6,990 nucleotides of DNA from the NCBI GenBank assembly GCA_035340715.1, contig DAOQTX010000078.1, positions 1-6,990 on the forward strand, given 5' to 3'. Each line of letters opens with the position of its first letter. The stretch's first letter is position 1. Made by a program: the position numbers and the translations under genes. The stretch comes from DAOQTX01 sp035340715. Lineage in GTDB: Bacteria > Bacteroidota > Bacteroidia > AKYH767-A > OLB10. The notes under the pieces were generated by a model. The model was not told the origin of the DNA, did not search any database, and saw only the letters and a list, made by a program, of their open reading frames with translations. Of the stretch, positions 1 to 6,220 are shown piece after piece.

Positions 1-2277
1 ACTTATTCGGCTACGGTGAGTAACTCAAGTGGTTGTTCTGGCACCAGTAATGTTATAGCTGTTACATATGCTAGTTTGCCAAATGCGCAAATCACCGCTT
101 CAGGAAATACCACATTCTGTCAGGGGTCTTCAGTAACACTCACTTCAGGATCAGCTCAATCGTACATGTGGTCAGATGGATCGAGTACCTCAAGCATCAA
201 TGTAACATCAAGCGGTAATTATACCGTTATGTTGACGAATGCCAGTGGTTGTACAAATATTTCAAGTCCAGTTCAAGTTAACGTGTTAGCCAATCCGATT
301 CCAGTAGTTAGTAATAACACTACTACAACATTCTGTCAGGGAGGAAATGTTACACTTAATGCTAGTGGTGGAATGAACTATGCATGGTCAACCGGTGAAA
401 CAAGTAGTTCAGTAGTAGTTTCTTCGACCGGATTATACTCTGTAACGGTTAGCGCAGCGAATGGATGCACTGCGGTGTCAAACAGTATTCCGGTAACGGT
501 TTATCCTTTACCTGTAGCTACTATTTCTTCGAGTGGAAATCTAAATCTAAATGCTGGACAATCGGTAGTGCTCACAGCTTCGCAAGGCGCTAGTTATTAT
601 TGGATTCCTGGCGGACAAACCAGTCAAAGCATAACGGTTTCTTCTGCTGGAACATATCAGGTAATGGTCATGTCGGCCAATAATTGTGTAAACTATTCAA
701 GTCCTGTTCAAGTAACAGTAACAGCTCAAGTAAGTATAAGTACCAGTGGGGCTACAGCAATTTGTAATGGAACTCCATTGACATTAACTGCTTCAGGTAG
801 TGGAAACTACTTATGGTCAACGGGTGAAACAACTCAAAGCATAACAATAAATCAAGGAGGAGTTTATACCGTATCCTTATTTGATAACGGAGGTAATACT
901 TTAAGCAACGATCAAATATCAATTACATCTTCGCCAACACCTGATGCTCCAAGTATTGCCATTTCATATATACCGAATACAGCTTATCAATTAACGGCTT
1001 ATGAGCCAACTGCCTTTACATACATTTGGTCCAATGGTCAAACCAACAGCAGTATTATGGTCAATAATGCAGGCAACTATACGGTTAAAGCTGTAAATGC
1101 ATACGGATGTATTTCATCAGTTTCACAAATGACCGTTACCGGGGTATCAAATTTAGGATGTACGCAAGCGGATATGTTAACCGAGTATGATGTTTTAGAT
1201 ACCTCAGCAGTATTAGCTTGGAATCCTGCTGTAGTTGCAGATTATTTTAAAGTTATCGTTCAGGAAGTGGGTTCAATGAATCAAATCGTTAAAAATGTTC
1301 CTGGATATCAATCGAGAATTCAAGTGAATGGTCTAACACCGGGACGTACCTATGACTGGAATGTAGTTTCATATTGTGGATCAAATGTTCATTATAGTGC
1401 AATGGAATCGTTCACTACACGTAATGGAAATTTAGTTTGTGGTTCTACTCCACAGAATACACAAGCGGTTAATATCATGGCGCAAGAGGTTACTCTGTTA
1501 TGGTATTCAACAGATGCAGTTCAATTCAGAGTTCGTTATAGAGTACTAGGACAAGCCGGATATGACCACAGATATTTTACTGGAACAGAAGCAATGGCCG
1601 GAGCAATGCTTAAAGGCTTATCACCTGGAACAACTTATGAATGGGGTGTGCAAGCACTTTGCGATGGCATTTGGAGTTTGTATTCCGGAAAGAAATATTT
1701 TACAACCCATGATGCTTGCTTGATGATGTTTACTCCTTACACTACTCATATCAATGATATATCTGCAAAAGTAAATTGGCAACAATTAGTAAATGTAGAT
1801 AGCGTACGTGTTCGATTTTGGAAAACTGGTTTCAATGGAGACTTACGTTATAAGAAGACCGTAACGTCAATGAATGGTACTTCTTGTACTCTGCTTGATT
1901 TGGAGCCGAATACAACTTATACGTATCAGCTCATGTCATTCTGCCCTTGGGGTCGTTCAGATTATGGCGATACTTTGCAATTCACCACTACCAATATTGC
2001 TCAGCTATCGGGCAATTCAGATGATTTGTTGCAATTGAATTCTTATCCCAATCCAGCAATTGATAAATTAACTTATGCCTTTGACAATCCTGAACAAGGA
2101 GAATACAAAATAATGATATGCGATATGGCGGGAAAAATTCTATTCAGCGAGTTACGTATTGCGGAAGAAGGCGCTACATCCGATTATATTAACGTTGATC
2201 CATTTGCTCGAGGACTTTATGTACTCGTATTGCAGAAGAAATCGATGACAAGTCGATTTAAATTTTCTTTGAACTAA
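1..2277 (+). CDS. Large T9SS-exported surface protein with Ig-like repeats and FN3-like domains (5' end outside window)
   Basis: This is the C-terminal 758 codons of a longer protein; the frame is open to base 1, and the GTG at 16 lies inside a repeat and is not a start. Numbering the GTG codon as residue 1, five Ig-like repeats of 71-72 residues cover about 23-376, each with a central W-x-x-G (W52, W124, W196, W267, W338) and a Y-x-V strand. Three fibronectin type III-like domains follow at about 381-468, 474-565 and 568-659, each with a 'L-x-P-x-T-Y' turn and a likely Cys pair (382/454, 475/549, 568/643). Residues 672-753 form a type A T9SS sorting domain. The architecture is that of adhesin-like or gliding-associated surface proteins, exported across the outer membrane and anchored or released after cleavage of the tail. 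No catalytic domain is visible here, and the ligand and exact role cannot be told. Confidence is high for the class and low for function. Confidence 0.9.
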   Translation, partial: TYSATVSNSSGCSGTSNVIAVTYASLPNAQITASGNTTFCQGSSVTLTSGSAQSYMWSDGSSTSSINVTSSGNYTVMLTNASGCTNISSPVQVNVLANPIPVVSNNTTTTFCQGGNVTLNASGGMNYAWSTGETSSSVVVSSTGLYSVTVSAANGCTAVSNSIPVTVYPLPVATISSSGNLNLNAGQSVVLTASQGASYYWIPGGQTSQSITVSSAGTYQVMVMSANNCVNYSSPVQVTVTAQVSISTSGATAICNGTPLTLTASGSGNYLWSTGETTQSITINQGGVYTVSLFDNGGNTLSNDQISITSSPTPDAPSIAISYIPNTAYQLTAYEPTAFTYIWSNGQTNSSIMVNNAGNYTVKAVNAYGCISSVSQMTVTGVSNLGCTQADMLTEYDVLDTSAVLAWNPAVVADYFKVIVQEVGSMNQIVKNVPGYQSRIQVNGLTPGRTYDWNVVSYCGSNVHYSAMESFTTRNGNLVCGSTPQNTQAVNIMAQEVTLLWYSTDAVQFRVRYRVLGQAGYDHRYFTGTEAMAGAMLKGLSPGTTYEWGVQALCDGIWSLYSGKKYFTTHDACLMMFTPYTTHINDISAKVNWQQLVNVDSVRVRFWKTGFNGDLRYKKTVTSMNGTSCTLLDLEPNTTYTYQLMSFCPWGRSDYGDTLQFTTTNIAQLSGNSDDLLQLNSYPNPAIDKLTYAFDNPEQGEYKIMICDMAGKILFSELRIAEEGATSDYINVDPFARGLYVLVLQKKSMTSRFKFSLN
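82..1143 (+). repeat. Tandem Ig-like domain repeats, about 71-72 codons each
   Basis: Five in-frame repeat units lie at roughly 82-288, 298-504, 511-723, 727-930 and 943-1143, and the tail of a sixth lies upstream at the window edge. The conserved Trp codons are spaced 72, 72, 71 and 71 codons apart. Units share a 'TLTASG' strand, a 'W-S-x-G-x-x-x-S-S-I' segment, a 'G-x-Y-x-V' strand and a C-terminal 'S-x-x-V-x-V' strand. At DNA level the units have mostly diverged, but a 14-base match (acattctgtcaggg) is kept at 112-125 and 328-341, exactly 216 bases apart. This suggests duplication of the first two units more recently than the others, or local gene conversion. Confidence 0.85.
2029..2274 (+). 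other. T9SS type A C-terminal sorting domain (coding segment)
   Basis: The last roughly 80 residues carry the hallmarks of the Por-secretion C-terminal sorting domain family: an 'S-Y-P-N-P' opening, a 'Y-K-I-M-I-C-D-M-A-G-K' strand-turn, a 'G-L-Y-V-L-V-L' strand, and a short basic end at the C-terminus. In this family the domain directs passage through the type IX secretion translocon and is then removed by the sortase-like PorU. It marks the protein as exported and implies that the organism encodes a T9SS elsewhere. Confidence 0.92.
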
Positions 2278-2297
2278 AAAAAGTGTTGAGAGTTAAT

Positions 2298-2332
2298 AAG
2301 AGCGGTACCTTACGGGATATCGCTCTTTTTTT
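2298..2332 (+). terminator. Rho-independent terminator after the surface-protein gene
   Basis: A perfect 7-bp stem pairs 2298-2304 (AAGAGCG) with 2321-2327 (CGCTCTT). It extends inward through G-T, T-A, A-T, one C/A mismatch, C-G and T-G pairs to a four-base TACG loop at 2311-2314. A run of seven T occupies 2326-2332, right at the base of the stem. The hairpin begins 20 bases after the stop at 2277. On the opposite strand the stem is followed by ATTAAC and not a T-run, so it looks weaker as a terminator for the convergent gene, whose stop codon overlaps the T-tract. Confidence 0.85.
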
Positions 2333-3563
2333 ATTCAAAATCTTCGTAGAGCAAATATTTCTTTCTTACCAATTTAAAGGCATCAATTCCATCGCGCCAC
2401 GAAGCTTTAATTTCAGCTTCAGTTTTACCTGATTTGATTTGTTCTTTCAATTCATAATTGCCGGAAAGTTTGTCAAAAAAACTGTTAAAGAACTTTTCTT
2501 TATCGGGGTAGTATTTGTACGATTCAATAAGCCATGGAAGATAAATTCCTCCATATTCTTTCATATATGTCGACCCAAATTCTTGAAGGTTTACTCCATT
2601 GCAAATCTTTCCTTCGTGTGGAGGATTTTTTGCTTTTCCTTCAATACTCTTGGGAGTAAATTGATAGCCGCCCAATTCAAACCCAGGAAATCCAAATACC
2701 TGAAAAGGTAAATCTGTTCCTCTTCCCAGGCTAACATTCGTTCCTTCAAAAAAACACAATGAAGGATACAAATACACTGAAGCCATATTCGGAAGATTAG
2801 GCGATGGAGCCACCGGTAAATGATATCGGTCGGTGTGTGAATAATTGGAACAAGTAATCACTTTCAGAGAACAGGGTTGTTTACTTTCCAATAAATTCTC
2901 TCCATTGAGCATCAAAGCATATTCTGCAATTGTCATGCCATAAACAATCGGAATCGACTGCATTCCAACAAAAGATTTAAATTTTTTATTGAGTACCGGA
3001 CCATCAATATAAAAGCCATTTGGGTTAGGACGATCAAGCACAATGATCTCTTTATTATTCTTTGCACATGCTTCCATCACCAATTGCAAAGTTGATATAA
3101 ATGTATAAAATCGTGTGCCCACATCTTGAATATCAAATACCAAAATGTCTAGGTTTTGTAAGTCTTTATCATCAGGTGCTTTTTTGTTTCCGTATAATGA
3201 AACAACCGATATGCCGGTAATCGGATCAATGCCTGAAGAAATTTTTTCACCCGCACCAGCTTCTCCTCTAAAACCATGTTCAGGCGCAAAAATCGTTTTA
3301 ATCATTACTCCTCTAGATGTCAAGGTATCGACTAAGTGAATATTTCTTACTTGTGCAGTTTGATTGCAAACAATTCCCACATTTTTGTTTTCTAAGAGTG
3401 GAAGGTATTCTTCCATCCGTTCAGCTCCTGTCTTTATTTTATTTAGGCTATCAGATAGATGAGAAAAGCGATATTGATCTTGTGAACATGCATTCAATGA
3501 GATCAAAATGATAAAAAAGAATAATAAATTTCTAACCTTTGCGATAGACATTTGAAATTTCAT
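2331..3563 (-). CDS. namZ: NamZ/DUF1343-family lipoprotein, probable exo-beta-N-acetylmuramidase
   Basis: Family members (glycoside hydrolase family 171, formerly DUF1343/YbbC) release MurNAc from the non-reducing end of peptidoglycan fragments. The 410-residue product starts with a lipoprotein signal: a basic N-region, a hydrophobic stretch at about 13-22 and lipobox L-N-A-C with the lipidated Cys at 26. It is therefore expected to be membrane-anchored facing the periplasm or the surface. Family signatures follow in order: 'APEHGFRG' at 93-100, 'FDIQDVGTRFYT' at 143-154, 'LDRPNPNG' at 176-183, 'PSPNLP' at 253-258 and 'EGTNVSLGRGTDLPF' at 273-287. Length and motif order suggest an intact enzyme. 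The start at 3563 is uncertain: Met5 (codon at 3549-3551) keeps the whole signal peptide and leaves a more plausible leader behind the promoter at 3573-3580. No other muramic-acid recycling gene is visible. The family assignment is firm; the substrate is inferred from characterised relatives. Confidence 0.9.
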   Translation of the reverse strand: MKFQMSIAKVRNLLFFFIILISLNACSQDQYRFSHLSDSLNKIKTGAERMEEYLPLLENKNVGIVCNQTAQVRNIHLVDTLTSRGVMIKTIFAPEHGFRGEAGAGEKISSGIDPITGISVVSLYGNKKAPDDKDLQNLDILVFDIQDVGTRFYTFISTLQLVMEACAKNNKEIIVLDRPNPNGFYIDGPVLNKKFKSFVGMQSIPIVYGMTIAEYALMLNGENLLESKQPCSLKVITCSNYSHTDRYHLPVAPSPNLPNMASVYLYPSLCFFEGTNVSLGRGTDLPFQVFGFPGFELGGYQFTPKSIEGKAKNPPHEGKICNGVNLQEFGSTYMKEYGGIYLPWLIESYKYYPDKEKFFNSFFDKLSGNYELKEQIKSGKTEAEIKASWRDGIDAFKLVRKKYLLYEDFE

Positions 3564-3572
3564 TTACATATA

Positions 3573-3580
3573 CAAAGTTA
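3573..3580 (-). promoter_or_regulatory. Bacteroidota -7 promoter box for the NamZ-family gene
   Basis: Read on the minus strand the bases are TAACTTTG, an exact match to the phylum's TAnnTTTG -7 consensus, placed 9 bases before the annotated ATG and 21 before the alternative Met5 codon. I do not see a TTG at the usual distance upstream for the -33 element; the nearest one is about 27 bases away, which is too far. The box sits inside the 21-base gap between two divergent genes and ends five bases from the start codon of the permease gene on the other strand. Confidence 0.5.
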
Positions 3581-3584
3581 AACA

Positions 3585-4805
3585 TTGAACATTGAGACTT
3601 TCATAGCCAAACGTATTCTTTTTAACAGGAGTTCAGGAATGATGATTCGCCCGGTCATAAGACTGGCTGTATTAAGTGTAGCATTGGGCATAGCGGTGAT
3701 GGTTTGTTCCGTTATGATTATCAGTGGATTCAAAAGAACCATTGTAGAAAAGCTGACAGGCTTTAGTGCGCACATACAAATTTCTTCCTTCAATAATAAT
3801 AACTCATACGAAGTAGAGCCCATTGAATTTGATTCAACCTTGTATCAGCAAATTTTATCCAACCATAAGGTTGAACATTTGCAAGTGTATGCTACCAAGG
3901 CAGGCATTATAAAATACAAAGACGAATTTCAAGGGACATTGGTGAAAGGTGTAAACAACACTTTTGATGTCAATTTTTTTAAAGATAAATTGGTAAAGGG
4001 GATGGTTCCTGATTTTAGTTTATCTGAAAAAAGTAATCAAGTATTAATCAGTTCTGCAAGTGCCCAATTATTGCAACTCGATGTTGATTCATCATTTTTA
4101 GTTTATTTTATTCAAGACCCTCCTCGATATAGAAAGCTTACTGTGGCAGGTATTTATGAAACAGGATTAGGTGAATTTGATGAGTTGTATTTAATCGCTG
4201 ATGTTAGGCATATTCAAAAGCTAAACGATTGGGGCGATAATCAGTTTGGTGGTTACGAAGTATTTGTAAAAGATTTTTCTAAAGTCGAAGAGGTTAATAA
4301 TGAGTTGTATCAGAGTTCAGGGTTTAACTACAATTGCCAATCAGTAAAAGAATTGTACCCTCAAGTTTTCAGTTGGCTTGATTTACAAAATATGAATGTG
4401 TGGGTCATTATTATTCTAATGTTTATAGTTGCAGGTATGAATATGGTTTCTACTTTATTAATCGTAATGCTTGAGCAGACAAATTTAATTGGCATATTAA
4501 AAGCACTGGGTGCGTATAATTTTTCTATAAAAAAAATATTTGTTCGTGTAGGATCTTACTTAGCGATAATAGGAATTGTATTCGGTAATTTAATAGCATT
4601 GACATTGGGCTATCTTCAAGTGGAATTCGAGTTATTCAAACTAGACCAAGCATCCTACTATATGAACAAAGTTCCGATACACTTTGACTTATATAGTTTA
4701 CTTCTGCTTAATCTCGGTACTTTTATATTGTGCGTTGCGCTATTGTTTATTCCGGCACGTTTTGTTACAAAAGTCAATCCGGTAGAAGCTATGCGTTTTG
4801 ATTAG
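3585..4805 (+). CDS. ABC transporter permease, FtsX/LolC-LolE (MacB-like) family
   Basis: This is an inner-membrane permease of 406 residues with the four-helix FtsX/MacB layout. TM1 is at about 25-47, followed by a periplasmic domain at about 50-265, TM2 at 272-296, TM3 at 322-345 and TM4 at 371-391. The cytosolic segment after TM2 contains 'LIGILKALGA' (301-310), the coupling region typical of lipoprotein-release permeases. The C-terminus 'NPVEAMRFD' is also characteristic. Relatives such as LolC/LolE move lipoproteins out of the inner membrane using an ATPase partner (LolD-like); no ATPase gene is present in the window. The start is TTG at 3585: an in-frame TAA at 3579-3581 blocks any earlier start, and the N-terminus 'FIAKRILF' is what the family has right at its beginning. 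The substrate could instead be a drug or peptide as in MacB, but the sequence looks closer to LolC/LolE. Confidence 0.85.
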   Translation: MNIETFIAKRILFNRSSGMMIRPVIRLAVLSVALGIAVMVCSVMIISGFKRTIVEKLTGFSAHIQISSFNNNNSYEVEPIEFDSTLYQQILSNHKVEHLQVYATKAGIIKYKDEFQGTLVKGVNNTFDVNFFKDKLVKGMVPDFSLSEKSNQVLISSASAQLLQLDVDSSFLVYFIQDPPRYRKLTVAGIYETGLGEFDELYLIADVRHIQKLNDWGDNQFGGYEVFVKDFSKVEEVNNELYQSSGFNYNCQSVKELYPQVFSWLDLQNMNVWVIIILMFIVAGMNMVSTLLIVMLEQTNLIGILKALGAYNFSIKKIFVRVGSYLAIIGIVFGNLIALTLGYLQVEFELFKLDQASYYMNKVPIHFDLYSLLLLNLGTFILCVALLFIPARFVTKVNPVEAMRFD

Positions 4806-4825
4806 ACCAATTGAAGGGTAAAATG

Positions 4826-4833
4826 TACCTTTG
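4826..4833 (+). promoter_or_regulatory. Bacteroidota -7 promoter box for the PLP-enzyme gene
   Basis: TACCTTTG matches TAnnTTTG exactly and ends 15 bases before the ATG at 4849. The -33 partner is not clear: GTTTTG at 4795-4800 is 25 bases upstream, slightly too far, and TTG at 4811-4813 is only 12 bases away. The box overlaps a TTG (4831-4833) that could be mistaken for an earlier start of the downstream gene. Its position in the 43-base gap after the permease stop suggests that the enzyme gene is transcribed at least partly on its own. Confidence 0.6.
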
Positions 4834-4848
4834 CGCAAAATTTCTATA

Positions 4849-6213
4849 ATGTATTACAATAATATTCTTGAAACTATAGGTAAAACGCCTCTAATTAAGC
4901 TAAACAGAGTTATTGAAGGAATACCCGCTACAGTTTTAGCAAAAGTCGAAACGTTTAATCCAGGCAATTCTATAAAAGATAGAATGGCGCTAAAAATGAT
5001 TGAGGATGCTGAGAAGGCTGGTATCTTAAAACCTGGTGGTACAATCATCGAAGGAACATCAGGAAATACAGGGATGGGTTTGGCTATTGGAGCAATAGTA
5101 AAAGGATATAAATGCATATTTACCACTACAGATAAACAATCAAAAGAGAAGGTTGATGCATTAAAAGCATATGGGGCTGATGTAATTGTTTGTCCAACCA
5201 ATGTTGAGCCTGAAGATCCGAGAAGTTATTATTCTGTTGCAGCAAGGTTGAATAAAGAAATCGAAAATTCCTTTTATCCCAATCAATACGATAATCCTTC
5301 TAATGCTCAAGCACATTACGAAACCACCGGACCTGAACTTTGGGAACAGACCGAAGGAAAAATTACTCATTTGGTAGTAGGAGTGGGTACAGGAGGTACT
5401 ATTTGTGGAACTTCCAGATATTTAAAAGAAAAGAATAAAAATTTGAAGGTATGGGGTATTGATACCTATGGATCGGTTTTTAAAAAGTATAAAGAGACAG
5501 GGATCTTTGATAAGGCTGAAATTTATCCTTATGTAACCGAAGGAATTGGAGAAGATTTTCTTCCAAAGAATGTCAACTTCGATCTAATTGATCTATTTGA
5601 AAAAGTAACCGACAAAGATGCTGCAATTATGACTCGTAAAATTGTAAGTCAGGAAGGAATATGGGTAGGAAACTCAGCAGGATCTGCTATCGCTGGTCTT
5701 CACCAACTCAAAGATAAACTGACTAAGGATGATGTTGTCGTAGTTATTTTTCACGATCATGGATCGCGTTATTTGGGAAAAATTTTCAATGATGATTGGA
5801 TGAGAAGCAAAGGCTTTATTGATGTAAAAGGGATGACAGCCATAGAAATGGTGTCCTCTAAAAATAAAAGTGAGCTAATCACAATTGATGAAAATGAAAC
5901 GATTCAGGCAGCACTTAATCTAATGGTGGGAAGAAATATTTCGCAAATACCGGTTACATCCGATCAAAGAATTGTCGGATCTGTAAATGAAAATCATTTG
6001 TTTGAAATTGTTTTTAAAAATGCCGAGATGAAACGAAAGAACCTTAAGGAAGTAATGCAAGCCGCATTTCCTTTTGTTGACGCCAGTACCAATATTGAAT
6101 CCTTGGCCCAGATGTTAAGTAAAGATCAATCGGCTGTTCTGATAAAAGATTTTAAACGCGATCAAACCTATATCATAACACGACATGATGTAGTGAGTGC
6201 ATTGACAGTATAA
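4849..6213 (+). CDS. Cystathionine beta-synthase-type PLP enzyme with C-terminal CBS-domain pair
   Basis: This 454-residue cytosolic enzyme is of PLP fold type II. Cystathionine beta-synthase joins serine and homocysteine to form cystathionine in transsulfuration; close relatives make cysteine from activated serine. The PLP lysine is K43 in 'SIKDR' (41-45), the substrate loop is 'GTSGNTG' (69-75), the phosphate-binding loop is 'GTGGT' (180-184) and 'NSAGSA' is at 275-280. Overall it follows eukaryotic CBS more closely than short cysteine synthases, notably in 'QYDNPSN', 'EGIGEDF' and 'DDWMRSKGF'. Residues about 328-454 form two CBS motifs, a possible adenosyl-ligand sensor. The heme-binding N-terminus of animal CBS is absent. 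E235 in 'EGIGEDF' replaces the Tyr of human CBS, so the acceptor substrate is not certain. ATG 4849 is preferred over TTG 4831, which lies in the promoter. The next gene begins 7 bases after the stop. Confidence 0.88.
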   Translation: MYYNNILETIGKTPLIKLNRVIEGIPATVLAKVETFNPGNSIKDRMALKMIEDAEKAGILKPGGTIIEGTSGNTGMGLAIGAIVKGYKCIFTTTDKQSKEKVDALKAYGADVIVCPTNVEPEDPRSYYSVAARLNKEIENSFYPNQYDNPSNAQAHYETTGPELWEQTEGKITHLVVGVGTGGTICGTSRYLKEKNKNLKVWGIDTYGSVFKKYKETGIFDKAEIYPYVTEGIGEDFLPKNVNFDLIDLFEKVTDKDAAIMTRKIVSQEGIWVGNSAGSAIAGLHQLKDKLTKDDVVVVIFHDHGSRYLGKIFNDDWMRSKGFIDVKGMTAIEMVSSKNKSELITIDENETIQAALNLMVGRNISQIPVTSDQRIVGSVNENHLFEIVFKNAEMKRKNLKEVMQAAFPFVDASTNIESLAQMLSKDQSAVLIKDFKRDQTYIITRHDVVSALTV

Positions 6214-6220
6214 TTGGTAT

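Noticed and set aside
16..18. GTG as the start of the surface-protein gene
   Set aside because: The frame is open to base 1 and the codons before and after are part of an Ig-like repeat, so the gene begins upstream of the window.
1..1143. DNA repeats as a CRISPR or mobile-element signature
   Set aside because: The periodicity is 71-72 codons, in frame, and explained by Ig-like protein domains; there are no short palindromic repeats with unique spacers.
2298..2332. Terminator acting equally in both directions
   Set aside because: On the minus strand the stem is followed by ATTAAC and the T-run comes only about 12 bases later, so only plus-strand function is well supported.
3534..3554. Possible -7 boxes for the permease: AACCTTTG (3534-3541) and GACATTTG (3547-3554)
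   Set aside because: Each misses one fixed base of TAnnTTTG and neither has a clear -33 partner; such near matches are expected by chance in AT-rich DNA.
4854..5370. Minus-strand open frames inside the PLP-enzyme gene
   Set aside because: They lie opposite well-conserved enzyme motifs and encode nothing recognisable; they are antisense shadows.
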